Numbered from the stretch's first letter, positions 10,621 to 20,705 are shown. The stretch: 64,000 bases of DNA from Prorocentrum cordatum (GCA_963575745.1 CAUYUJ010018574.1:1-64000), one strand, 5' to 3'. Notes: a model not told the origin generated them from the sequence alone. Numbers and translations: made by a program.

Positions 10621-11033
10621 TCGTCACCCCCGTGGGCCTGCTCGGGGAAGAAATCTGCACCAGTCGGTGCGGGAGTCGGCGAGCGCGCCCGTGCTGAAGT
10701 CGGCCTCGTGGTCGGCGTGGGAGGGGACGAGCTGGTTGGCGCGGGAGCTGCGCGTCACTTCTCGGACTCTACGGGCGCCTTCGGGGGCCCCACAGGGCCC
10801 CTTTAGGAGCCCTAGAGGGCCCCTGGTCTGCAGCCCTCGCCGCCCCCCCATTCATCGCCCCCCACATTGCGCGACGCCCAAAGGAATCGGCTAATGGTCC
10901 GCGCTGGGTCGTCGGCTGGGGGCGGGGGCGAGGAAGGTTCGAGCAGAGAGAGGAAAAGGGGGCCCACGAGGGGGCCAGGCCCCCCCAATTCAGGAAGGGT
11001 AGCAGATACGCTAGCAAGTACAAAAAAAGTGTA
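10621..11033. other. Minisatellite copy 4 and GC-rich spacer
   Basis: 10660-10760 repeats the GTCGGCGAGCTGG theme. 10770-10835 has clustered GGGGCCC and AGGGCCCC motifs. 10836-11033 shows no gene. Confidence 0.45.
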
Positions 11034-11970
11034 CTATGGGATCCGGCTGATGTTGCCAAATCGCAGGGTCATTCGCGGGACCAGCTCAGCGCCGGCTGGC
11101 TTGCTCATCGCCTTCTGCACTGCGCGGATGAGCGCCGTGAGGGCGCGCGGGGGAAGGCGGGCGCCCCCCTTCACGGCCAGGTCGTAGAACCGCCCAGGGG
11201 CTCTGAGGACGCCACGCCACGTCGCGGCGTCGGGGGCCGCGGCGAGCCACTGCTGTGCCGCCCCCAGGTCGCCGACCTTCGGCGGCGCGTCCGCGAGCGC
11301 GGGGAGCATGGCCACGTTCGGCCTCGTCCCAGCCAGCTCCACCATCTCCAGCCAGCCCACTGCGGCGGCCATCATGTCACCGTAGCCCTGAGGCTCCCTG
11401 GCGGCGTCGTCCTGGCCGGAGAATGCAATCTTGGCGAAGCTCATCTCGAGGTCGCGCACCAGCTCCTGCGCCACGTCGTCCTTTTCAACTTCTCGTGCAT
11501 GCCGTGTACGTCCGGGCGCTTGCCGTACGGTTTGGCGGCGCACGTCTGCTCTGCAAGGCGGGGGTCCATGGCCGCGGCCTGCCAGACCCAGCCCTTCTCG
11601 TCGTCCACCATCTTCAGAGTCTCGTCGTTCCCTGGGCCACCCTTGACGAAGCTCTGGTCCAACTTCACCTGCTCGTTGAGGCTCTCGATGCCGACGGCGA
11701 TGTCCGTCTTGCCGACAGTGTCCTTCCACACCCCGTGGAAATGCTTGACGACGAGCTCCGCCGTGATCGGGCCCTTCGGCGGGTTGCCGCCGACGCCCCT
11801 CAGCGTCTCCTCGTAGAGGGCCTGGGCGACGGCGTCGCTGACGTCGTACTCGCCGCCGTCGCGCGCGGCGAGGGCCACTTGCCCTGGCCCCGGGACCGCA
11901 GGGGCGGCTGGGCGCGCCAATACCGACCTTGTCGACGTGCTGCAGCGGATGTTTGCGTGGATTTCTGTCA
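11034..11970 (-). pseudogene. Hypothetical protein gene, one frameshift
   Basis: The minus strand from about 11970 to 11490 encodes a soluble-looking segment (VSDAVAQALYEETLRGVG, ITAELVVKHFHGVWKDTVG, LNEQVKLDQSFVKGG). After a one-base shift near 11490 it continues to 11034 (DDVAQELVRDLEMSFAKIAF, GYGDMMAAAVGWLEMVELAG, PRALTALIRAVQKAMSK), ending in a stop. The two parts join sensibly across the shift and have normal amino-acid composition, so the coding reading is credible. No domain is recognised. It may be an unrecognised retroelement ORF or a decayed host gene; the frameshift could also be an assembly error. Confidence 0.5.
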
Positions 11971-12526
11971 ATGCATAACCCCGAAAGGGCAAGCGAAAAA
12001 CGAAGTGAATCTCACGTGGATATTTGATCGTCTCCATTCCCGGCAAGGAATAAACCGCACGAAATTCACTTCGAAATCCGGAACGAAATTCTCCAGGACA
12101 CTCCGGGCAAATCCCGTTGTTTTCAAAACGAAATCCGCTCTGCGATACTGGCGCCGTGAGACGGGCGCCGCAACGGCGCCCAGCAGCAGGCGGAGCCCCA
12201 GCGCGACGGCCCGGCGGGGGACAGCAGCGCGGCGTCGCAGGGGCCGGCCGTATGACGGCGCCCGCGGCCCGGGCGGCGCGGCGCGGCGCCTTGCCCCCCG
12301 CGTGCTCTCGCTGTAGGTCTTCCTCCTTCCTCCCTCGTTCACAATGATTCCATATGAATACTACTCTCCTCCTTCCCCTGATGACGGGTTGGGAGCTTTC
12401 GCCCCCTCCCCCCCCCCCCCCCCGCGTACGGTTTTTTTACACGCAGGATCCCCCGGAATTGGGTTTTCGCTTGCATTTTTTTCAAAATGCTGCTCTCGCT
12501 GAGGCGCCGGCCTTATTTTCGGGCCC
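11971..12526. other. Unassigned region
   Basis: Contains a less GC-rich patch (11980-12140), a GC-rich patch and a 17-C run near 12407-12423. No gene is recognised. Confidence 0.35.
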
Positions 12527-12690
12527 CACTCGTTCCGAATCGTGCTCCCGCTGCAGCGCTGGCCTCATTTCTGTGCTTCCGCTTCGTTCCGAATCGTGCT
12601 CCCGCTGCAGCGCTGGCCTCATTTCCGCGCTTCCGCTCGTTCCGAATCGTGCTCCCGCTGCAGCGCTGGCGTCATTTCCCGTGCCATGCC
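12527..12690. repeat. 53-54 bp tandem repeat, three copies
   Basis: Units start with tcgttccgaatcgtgctccc at 12530, 12584 and 12637. A single related copy in reverse orientation is visible at about 14200-14240. Confidence 0.85.
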
Positions 12691-12985
12691 ACGGCATGCG
12701 ATGAAATGCTAGGTTGCGTTCCGCCGCGCGATGCCATGCCTTCAGCTGAAGCTGTGATATGCAGTGTTTAAATGCCACGTCGTGCAATGCCATGCTACGC
12801 TTTGATCTTCAACGCCATGCTATGCAATTTTAGGGTCGGGGCCGCTGTGCGATGCCATTCTTTGCGTTGCAAAACTTTGTGATGCAATTCTTCACTACGC
12901 CACGCCACGTCATGCTGTGACATACTACGCTTTGCGGTGCTCTTCTACGCCATGCCACGCCGTGCTCTACAATGCATCGCGTACC
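12691..12985. repeat. Quasi-periodic GCCATGC-rich tract
   Basis: Variants of acgccatgc, gcgatgcca and acgctttg recur every 10-20 bp across about 290 bp without a fixed unit. Confidence 0.5.
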
Positions 12986-13072
12986 CTTTCGGGATCATTG
13001 CCCTGCTCGACATCCGATTGTGCGAGTAGAGAGGGGATCTACGCCATGGTCCATGGTAGGGATGGGAGGGAT

Positions 13073-13698
13073 GGGGTAGGATGTCAGATATGACGCCGAG
13101 TTCACCTCGCTTGCCTCCTCCCCCTCCCTCCCTCCCTCCTCCCCCTCCCCCCTCCCTCCCCCCCTCCTCCCCTCCTCCTTCCTTCCCCCCCTCCCTTCCT
13201 CCCTCCTCCCCCTCTTCCTCTGCCACCGTTCCGCTGGCCCGAGGTCCTCCACGGTGACTCGCCGCCTCTTCCACGGCGGAGCCTCCAGGGAAGGCGGTGG
13301 CTCCAGCTGCAGCCAGCGCATGGCTGGAATCCGACGAAGCGGGGGGGGGAGGCGGGTGGCGAGCCTGCTGGATTGCTTGCGCAAGGCGTGCAACGTAGAC
13401 CAATGGACGAAGTGCGAAAGGAGGATGGGAGGAGGGCGGAGGGAGGGAGGGAGGGAGGGAGGGAAGGAGGGAGGGAGGAGACAGAGATGAGGGAGACGGA
13501 GCAGGAAGAAATGGAGGCGGAGGAGCAGGAGGAGGGAGGAGGAGAAGGATATGGAGGAGGAGGAGGAGGACGACGACGACGACGGCGACGAGCAGGGGGG
13601 AGAGGACGAGAAGGAACAGCACCAGCAGCGGCGGCGGCAACGACTGGCCTTCCCTCAGAGGGGAGCAGAAGGGAGAGAGGAGAGAGAGAGAGAGAGAA

Positions 13699-13747
<49 letters not shown>

Positions 13748-13793
13748 TAGAGACAAGCTAGGTGCGCTCGCGCCATGTCTGACATCCTACCCC
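13073..13793. repeat. Pyrimidine-to-purine microsatellite pair within a 20-bp inverted repeat
   Basis: A 20-bp sequence ggggtaggatgtcagatatg (13073-13092) is matched 19/20 by its complement at 13774-13793. Between them the plus strand is C/T-rich (13100-13225), then non-repetitive, then A/G-rich (GGGA, GGA and GA runs, 13420-13750). Confidence 0.8.
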
Positions 13794-14489
13794 TCCCACC
13801 CAGCCCTTCCCCTGCCGCTGTTTTCTCTTTTTTATCCGCAGACGCGTGTCATAACGGACATGGAAGTCCAAGCGTAACCCGAATCGTGCTATGCGCCATC
13901 GGCATTGGGGGGGAGTTGCGTACACTGGAGGAGGAGGAGGAGGAGGAGGAGGAGGAGGAGGTGGCGGATGTGCAAGAAGGTGAGCAGGAGGAAACGAAGG
14001 ACAGTGCGGAGAGGGGAGGCCCGGGGCGAAGAGCAGCAGCAGGAGCTGGAGCACAGGGAGCGGGAGAAGCAGGAGGACCAGGAGAAGGCAGAGGAGGGGA
14101 AAGGAGGGGAGCGGCAACGATGAAGAACGACTCGGATCCAGAAGAGAGGTCTGCCAGAGAGAAGGTGCCATTCCGCACGATGGGAGCAACACGCCGATCC
14201 TAAGATGAGGCCACCGCTGCAGCGGGAGCACCGCCTTGAAGGGCCAAAAACGACTGGATTGTCAAACACCCACTAAGGGAATCAATAATTGAATTCCTTT
14301 GTGTAGAAAGCAATACGCGGAGAGGGCCGAGCATCTTCCGGACAGAGCCAGGGGAGAGAGGATAGTGGTACTCATAATGTTTTACTCAGGGGAACTAAGG
14401 GGGAGGGGAGAAGAGGAGAGAATGGAGGGGAGGAGAGAGGGGGAGGAGTGCGAGCAGGGGAGGCGGGGGGAGAGGAGGCGAGAGCGCAG
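13794..14489. repeat. GGA/GA-rich purine tracts
   Basis: GGA runs near 13925-13965 and purine-rich DNA at 13975-14130 and 14385-14490. Between them lies one reverse copy of the 12527 repeat (~14200-14240). No gene is seen. Confidence 0.7.
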
Positions 14490-15415
14490 GGAACGGGACG
14501 CGAGAAGAGCCCGCCCCCATCTCGCTTCCCCCTCCCCCCACTCCCCTTCCCTGTCCAGACCCGGTGCCCTCGCATCTTGGAGGCGGCCAGGAGGTCTGAA
14601 CAGGTTGGGACCCCCGAAAATGCCAGGAGGGGGGGGATGATGAAGCCAAATCCGCTCAAAATCGGTCCCTGAACCCCTCCCGGGGTCCATCTGGTACAGT
14701 TTTTCACCCCAGATCAGTGTTTGACAGTCCCCAGGGCCTGAAAACGGCCCCCCTGGACCGATCCAAACACCAAAAACGGCGTCGAACCCAGAGTCTCGGA
14801 CCTGGCCCCCCCTCCCTGCTCGCTGGAACCATTGCTGGGCCACCTCAGAACCCCAGCCGACTCCGCCTCCCATCCACCTCCCCTCCCTGTCGGACCATCT
14901 CGGTCCCCGAGCCTCTCCGAGGGTGGCTCCCGCGCGGCCGCGCGCGCACGCCCGAGGAACGCGCGGGCAGGGCAGCGCCGCGTGCCCCGCAGGGGCCCAG
15001 GGCCTCCCGCCCTCCGAGCCCTGCCCGGGCGCTCGGCGCCGCCACGAGCAGCGCCCTCGGCTCGAGTGCGCTTTTCGTCGCAGCTCTTGCTGTTTTCGCA
15101 CTCGAGCCCGGGAAAGTTGCGTCGAAGCTGCGATTTGATCGCGTTGGAGCTTTGATCACCGCGCTTGGGCAGCGTTCTTATCACCGAGTGCAACCTGGAG
15201 AGGCAGATCGAAAAATCCGCTGCCCTTCCGGAGGGCGATGCCAATCGCACGGCGCACGGGAAGACGAGCCTCCTAGCGAGACATCTGCCCCGCCAGTCGG
15301 AGAACCAGTGGGTCGCATCGCTATGGGAGAAGAGCTCCATGGCAATGGAAACGATCGCAGCTGGCATCGTTTTGCTGTATCGCGCTTGAACAGGTGATCG
15401 GCAGATGGAGACCGC
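14490..15415. other. GC-rich region without recognised gene
   Basis: Open frames exist on both strands, but none has recognisable domains or convincing composition. It is the left flank of the retrogene insertion. Confidence 0.35.
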
Positions 15416-15432
15416 AAAACGACATAACCATA
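15416..15432. repeat. Left copy of 17-bp target-site duplication
   Basis: aaaacgacataaccata is identical to 19666-19682. The two copies bracket the retrogene exactly at its leader end and at an A-rich 3' end (minus strand reads caaacaaaagt just before this copy). Confidence 0.8.
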
Positions 15433-15803
15433 ACTTTTGTTTGACTAATCTGCAGATGCATTGTTCTGACCAGTCCCTCCTGTGACAAGACCGCACGTGG
15501 GCAAGGACGGTCACAACACGGAGCGGCCGCTCCGCCCAAGTGCACCCAGACATTCAGGTCCAGGAGTCGGAACGCAGGAGAAACATCCAGTACAAATACT
15601 GCTGCGCCGTGGACATTTGTTTTTTTGATCAATCTGCAGAGGCCTCGCTCTGACCAGTCTCTCCCGTGACAAGACCGCACGTGGGCAAAGACGGCCACAG
15701 CACGAAGCGGCCGCTCCGCCCAAGTGCACCCAGACGTTCAGGTCCAGGAGTCGGATTGCAGGAGAAGCAGTAAGTACACATACTGCTGCGCCGTGGACAT
15801 TGG
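15433..15803 (-). repeat. 184-bp tandem duplication in the 3' region of the retrogene
   Basis: Two copies, marked by ctgcag at 15450 and 15634, share long stretches such as gtgacaagaccgcacgtggg and gcggccgctccgcccaagtg. In the transcript sense each unit ends in an A-rich stretch (gatcaaaaaaacaaa; caaacaaaagt). Probably 3'-UTR duplicated before or during retroposition. Confidence 0.75.
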
Positions 15804-15972
15804 GCACAGCCAGCATGCTTACACAAGACTGAAATCGCTGAACACAACCTCGACAATGCCTGAGCTGGCACGACGCACAATGCACTCACTCACTCACTCA
15901 CTCACTCACTCACCATTCGTCTCTAGTGCGGCAGCACATCCTGCTCACCCATAATACACAGCAGCTCTCCCC
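15804..15972 (-). other. 3'-UTR-like segment with (CACT)n run
   Basis: Between the stop codon and the 184-bp duplication lies a run of about seven CACT units near 15886-15912. It belongs to the retroposed block. Confidence 0.5.
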
Positions 15973-18900
15973 TCAGTAGCAGCCCGTGTTGTTGTACCTG
16001 CACGGTTCGTCCTCGAAGCAGCATAGGCCGGGGCAGCTGGAGTCGTAGACGATGGGCAGGTCCTTGTTGATACCCTCCACGGCCTTACACTCGGCGTCGT
16101 TCGTGGGCACCGTCCTCACCTTCTGCTGCGCCAAGGCTGCGGAGTAGCAGCCCGTGTTGTTGTACCTGCACGGCTGGTCCTCGAAGCAGCACAGGCCGGG
16201 GCAGCTGGAGTCGTAGACGATGGGCAGGTCCTTGTTGATACCCTCACGGCCTTGCACTCGGCGTCGTTCGTGGGCGTCCTCACCTTCTGCTGCGCCAAGG
16301 CTGCGGAGTAGCAGCCCGTGTTGTTGTACCTGCACGGCTGGTCCTCGAAGCAGCACAGGCCGGGGCAGCTGGAGTCGTAGACGATGGGCAGGTCCTTGTT
16401 GATACCCTCCACGGCCTCACACTCGGCGTCGTTCGTGGGCGTCCTCACCTTCTGCTGCGCCAAGGCTGCGGAGTAGCAGCCCGTGTTGTTGTACCTGCAC
16501 GGCTGGTCCTCGAAGCAGCATAGGCCGGGGCAGCTGGAGTCGTAGACGATGGCAGGCATTGTTGATACCCTCACGGCCTTACACTCGGCGTCGTTCGTGG
16601 GCGTCCTCACCTTGCTGCGCCAAGGCTGCGGAGTAGCAGCCCGTGTTGTTGTACCTGCACGGCTGGTCCTCGAAGCAGCACAGGCCGGGGCAGCTGGAGT
16701 CGTAGCCGATGGGCAGGTCCTTGTTGATACCCTCCACGGCCTCACACTCGGCGTCGTTCGTGGGCGTCCTCACCTTCTGCTGCGCCAAGCTGCGGAGTAG
16801 CAGCCCGTGTTGTTGTACCTGCACGGCTGGTCCTCGAAGCAGCACAGGCCGGGGCAGCTGGAGTCGTAGACGATGGGCAGGCCTTGTTGATGCCCTTCAC
16901 GGCCTTGCACTCGGCGTCGTTCGTGGGCGTCGTCCTCACCTTCTGCTGCGCCAAGGCTGCGGAGTAGCAGCCCGTGTTGTTGTACCTGCACGGCTGGTCC
17001 TCGAAGCAGCACAGGCCGGGGCAGCTGGAGTCGTAGACGATGGGCAGGCCCTTGTTGATACCCTCCACGGCCTCACACTCGGCGTCGTTCGTGGGCGTCG
17101 TCCTCACCTTCTGCTGCGCCAAGGCTGCGGAGTAGCAGCCCGTGTTGTTGTACCTGCACGGCTGGTCCTCGAAGCAGCACAGGCCGGGGCAGCTGGAGTC
17201 GTAGACGATGGGCAGGCCTTGTTGATGCCCTCACGGCCTTGCACTCGGCGTCGTTCGTGGGCGTCGTCCTCACCTTCTGCTGCGCCAAGGCTGCGGAGTA
17301 GCAGCCCGTGTTGTTGTACCTGCACGGCTGGTCCTCGAAGCAGCACAGGCCGGGGCAGCTGGAGTCGTAGACGATGGGCAGGTCCTTGTTGATACCCTCC
17401 ACGGCCTCACACTCGGCGTCGTTCGTGGGCGTCCTCACCTTCTGCTGCGCCAAGGCTGCGGAGTAGCAGCCCGTGTTGTTGTACCTGCACGGCTGGTCCT
17501 CGAAGCAGCACAGGCCGGGGCAGCTGGAGTCGTAGACGATGGGCAGGTCCTTGTTGATACCCTCCACGGCCTCACACTCGGCGTCGTTCGTGCGTCCTCA
17601 CCTTCTGCTGCGCCAAGGCTGCGGAGTAGCAGCCCGTGTTGTTGTACCTGCACGGCTGGTCCTCGAAGCAGCACAGGCCGGGGCAGCTGGAGTCGTAGAC
17701 GATGGGCAGGCCCGTGTTGATGCCCTTCACGGCCTTACACTCGGCGTCGTTCGTGGGCGTCGTCTCACCTTCTGCTGCGCCAAGGCTGCGGAGTAGCAGC
17801 CCGTGTTGTTGTACCTGCACGGCTGGTCCTCGAAGCAGCACAGGCTGGGGCAGCTGGAGTCGTAGACGATGGGCAGACCCGTGTTGATGCCCAGCACGGT
17901 CTTGCACTCGGCGTCGTTCTTGGTCGTCGTCCTCACCTTCTGCTGCGCCAAAGCTGCAGAGTAGCAGCCAGTGTTGTTGTACCTGAACGGCTGGTCCTCG
18001 AAGCAGCACAAGCCGGGGCAGCTGAAGTCGTAGACGATGGGCAGTCCCGAATTTATGCCCAGCACGGCCCTGCACTCGGCGTCGTTCGTGGGCGTCGTCC
18101 TTACCTTCTGCTGCGCCAAAGCTGCGGAGTAGCAGCCCGTGTTGTTGTACCTGCACGGCTGGTCCTCGAAGCAGCACAGGCTGGGGCAGCTGGAGTCGTA
18201 GACGATGGGCAGGCCCGTGTTGATGCCCAGCACGGCCTTGCACTCGGCGTCGTTCGTCCTCACCTTCTGCTGCGCCAAGGCTGCGGAGTAGCAGCCCGTG
18301 TTGTTGTACCTGCACGGCTGGTCCTCGAAGCAGCACAGGCCGGGGCAGCTGGAGTCGTAGACGATGGGCAGGTCCTTGTTGATACCCTCCACGGCCTTAC
18401 ACTCGGCGTCGTTCGTGGGCGTCCTCACCTTCTGCTGCGCCAAGGCTGCGGAGTAGCAGCCCGTGTTGTTGTACCTGCACGGCTGGTCCTCGAAGCAGCA
18501 CAGGCCGGGGCAGCTGGAGTCGTAGACGATGGGCAGGCCTTGTTGATACCCTCCACGGCCTTGCACTCGGCGTCGTTCGTGGGCGTCCTCACCTTCTGCT
18601 GCGCCAAGGCTGCGGAGTAGCAGCCCGTGTTGTTGTACCTGCACGGCTGGTCCTCGAAGCAGCACAGGCCGGGGCAGCTGGAGTCGTAGACGATGGGCAG
18701 GTCCTTGTTGATACCCTCCACGGCCTTGCACTCGGCGTCGTTCGTGGGCGTCCTCACCTTCTGCTGCGCCAAGGCTGCGGAGTAGCAGCCCGTGTTGTTG
18801 TACCTGCACGGCTGGTCCTCGAAGCAGCACAGGCCGGGGCAGCTGGAGTCGTAGACGATGGGCTCCTTGTGATACCCTCACGGCCTTGCACTCGGCGTCG

Positions 18901-19576
18901 TTCGTGGGCGTCCTCACCTTCTGCTGCGCCAAGGCTGCGGAGTAGCAGCCCGTGTTGTTGTACCTGCACGGCTGGTCCTCGAAGCAGCACAGGCCGGGGC
19001 AGCTGGAGTCGTAGACGATGGGCAGGTCCTTGTTGATACCCTCCACGGCCTTGCACTCGGCGTCGTTCGTGGGCGTCCTCACCTTCTGCTGCGCCAAGGC
19101 TGCGGAGTAGCAGCCCGTGTTGTTGTACCTGCACGGCTGGTCCTCGAAGCAGCACAGGCCGGGGCAGCTGGAGTCGTAGACGATGGGCAGGTCCTTGTTG
19201 ATACCCTTCACGGCCTGGCGTCGTTCGTGGGCGTCCTCACCTTCTGCTGCGCCAAGGCTGCGGAGTAGCAGCCCGTGTTGTTGTACCTGCACGGCTGGTC
19301 CTCGAAGCAGCACAGGCCGGGGCAGCTGGAGTCGTAGACGATGGGCAGGTCCTTGTTGATACCCTCCACGGCCTCACACTCGGCGTCGTTCGTGGGCGCC
19401 GTCCTCACGCTCATTTGCTCATGCCGATTCACCTGCATCATCTGCGAGCTCTTCTGGAGCATGCCCGTGTCGTCCTGCTCTCCCGCAGCGCACTGCTGCC
19501 CTACAGCGCAGGAAGCTTGCGCGCCGGACGCGTGCGCGAGTGCCAGCAACGAGGCCGCGGCGATGAGGAGCGCCAT
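15973..19576 (-). CDS. Secreted cysteine-rich tandem-repeat protein (retrogene, frame-broken)
   Basis: The ATG at 19576 opens MALLIAAASLLALAHASGA, a clear signal peptide, then a short linker (QQCAAGEQDDTGMLQKSSQ) and about 21 tandem units of ~165 bp. A unit reads INKDLPIVYDSSCPGLCCFE, DQPCRYNNTGCYSAALAQQK, VRTPTNDAECKAVEG: ~55 residues with six cysteines, suggesting disulfide-bonded extracellular modules. The last unit ends NNTGCY-stop at 15973-15975. Units are nearly identical at DNA level, but several carry indels not divisible by three (for example a deletion near 19216), so no frame spans the array. Either it is decaying or the assembly has errors. There are no introns, and a DinoSL relict sits 52 bp upstream. 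The family is not recognised. A surface, wall or secreted adhesive role is inference only. Confidence 0.75.
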
Positions 19577-19627
19577 CGGCTGCAGACTGTAGTCTTTCTC
19601 GCTTCTAGGAAAACAAAGACAGGCGCA

Positions 19628-19663
19628 CTTGAGCCAAAATCGCGTGAGCCAGAATGGCTACGG
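19628..19663 (-). other. Tandem relict dinoflagellate spliced leader (DinoSL)
   Basis: On the minus strand 19663-19643 reads ccgtagccattctggctcac plus g, which is the 21-nt DinoSL core with two substitutions. Immediately after, 19642-19628 reads cgattttggctcaag, the last 15 nt of DinoSL with one substitution. The cut falls exactly after CCGTAG, the internal AG that can serve as acceptor in a new round of trans-splicing. This is the known footprint of mRNA recycling: a trans-spliced mRNA was retroposed, re-expressed, trans-spliced again and retroposed again. Confidence 0.9.
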
Positions 19664-19665
19664 GT

Positions 19666-19682
19666 AAAACGACATAACCATA
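19666..19682. repeat. Right copy of 17-bp target-site duplication
   Basis: Identical to 15416-15432. It lies two bases outside the spliced-leader relict, where the 5' end of a full-length retrocopy should stop. Confidence 0.8.
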
Positions 19683-20100
19683 CTTCTTCGAAGGTCTACG
19701 CGGACCTCCGCGAAACTATATTCATGCCGTCTGGATCTTCGAGCACGGTGAGAAAATTTCATTAGGAACCCTTGGATAACTACGGAACCCAGGGTCTGGA
19801 GGCCAGAGGAATGGCATTTGAGGCTTGGCCGTGGATACCACCGCCGCCCTCATCGCGTAAGGCATCCTCCAGTGTCCGAGGCATCCCAGGCACACTCCTG
19901 AATGACCGCCCCCACCGCATCGCTGGAAGAAGAAAAACGCCAAAAGCATAAACTGTTTGCGCGCCGCGCGGATTTCTTGGATCTGCGCTAGGTTCCCCTC
20001 CCTGGCGCGCGGAGGGCGCCAGGGGCAGCGCCGGAGGCGCCGCCAGGGGGAAGGCCCAGCGCGGATCCAAGAAATCCGCGCGGAGCGTCAACAGTGTATG

Positions 20101-20294
20101 TTTATTCGGGGGCGTCCAAGAGGGGGGGGGTGCAAATCATGGCCGGCGGCATGTGCGCGGCCCAGGTGGGGGGGGCCAGGGACGCAATGAAATAAGAGGA
20201 GGCGCCATGAAATTTGTGGAAATATCATGGCCCCCGCCATGACGTCCACCCACACCCCCCAGTCCTGCGTCACCCCCCTCTTGGCCGCCCCCGA
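20101..20294. mobile_element. 194-bp TIR insertion in the right foldback arm
   Basis: Ends are tcgggggcgtccaagagggg and the near-complement ctcttggccgcccccga. TGTATG flanks both sides (20095-20100 and 20295-20300). The matching place in the left arm (~19947-19957) lacks the insert. Confidence 0.65.
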
Positions 20295-20462
20295 TGTATG
20301 GCGTTGTTCTTCTTCTAGCGATGCGGTGGGGGCGGTCGTCCAGAGGTGTGCCCGGGATGCCTCGGACCCTGGAGGATGCCCTAATTACGCGATGAGGGCG
20401 GCGGTGGTGGCCAAGCCTCAAGTGCCGTTCCACCGGCTTCTTGCAAACCCTGGGTTCCTTCG

Positions 20463-20639
20463 TGACTACTACCAGACCACCCCAACCCAACCCGAAGACC
20501 CGAATTTGACCCGACCTTCGGGTTGGGGGGGGGTACAGGTTCCATTTGTTTTTGTCAGTGTTCCCTGACCCCCCCACACTGGAAATGGATGGCCAATTGA
20601 GGCCTTCGGGTTGGGTTGGGGTGGTTTGGTGGGTGGTGG
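20463..20639. mobile_element. 177-bp MITE-like TIR element, copy 2
   Basis: Homologous over its length to 9793-9960. It has the same TGACTAC start, the same ~27-bp core inverted repeats (20471-20497 and 20604-20630) and an internal caggttccatttg / cactggaaatgga region. The flanks are cttcg (20458-20462) and cttag (20640-20644), an imperfect 5-bp duplication. The left foldback arm reads gggttccgtagttatcc at this spot with no insert. Confidence 0.8.
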
Positions 20640-20705
20640 CTTAGTTATCCAAGTGTTTCTGATGAAATGCCCTCAGCGTGCTCGAAGATCGAGAACGGCA
20701 CAAGC

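Larger units (their letters stand above)
19735..20705. repeat. Large inverted duplication (foldback) with nested insertions
   Basis: Left arm 19735-19945 matches the complement of 20290-20462 plus 20645-20700; for example the caccgccgccctcatcgcgt phrase near 19840 pairs with acgcgatgagggcggcggtg near 20390. An inner pair (gcgcggatttcttggatctg near 19964, cagatccaagaaatccgcgc-like near 20060) continues the symmetry toward a GC-rich centre at ~20020. The right arm is longer because it contains two TIR insertions missing from the left arm. Confidence 0.85.

Noticed and set aside
17727-19313. 528-codon minus-strand frame across the cysteine-rich array
   Set aside because: It alternates between the true repeat frame and an out-of-frame reading (LRGPAVQVQQHG), so it is not a single protein.
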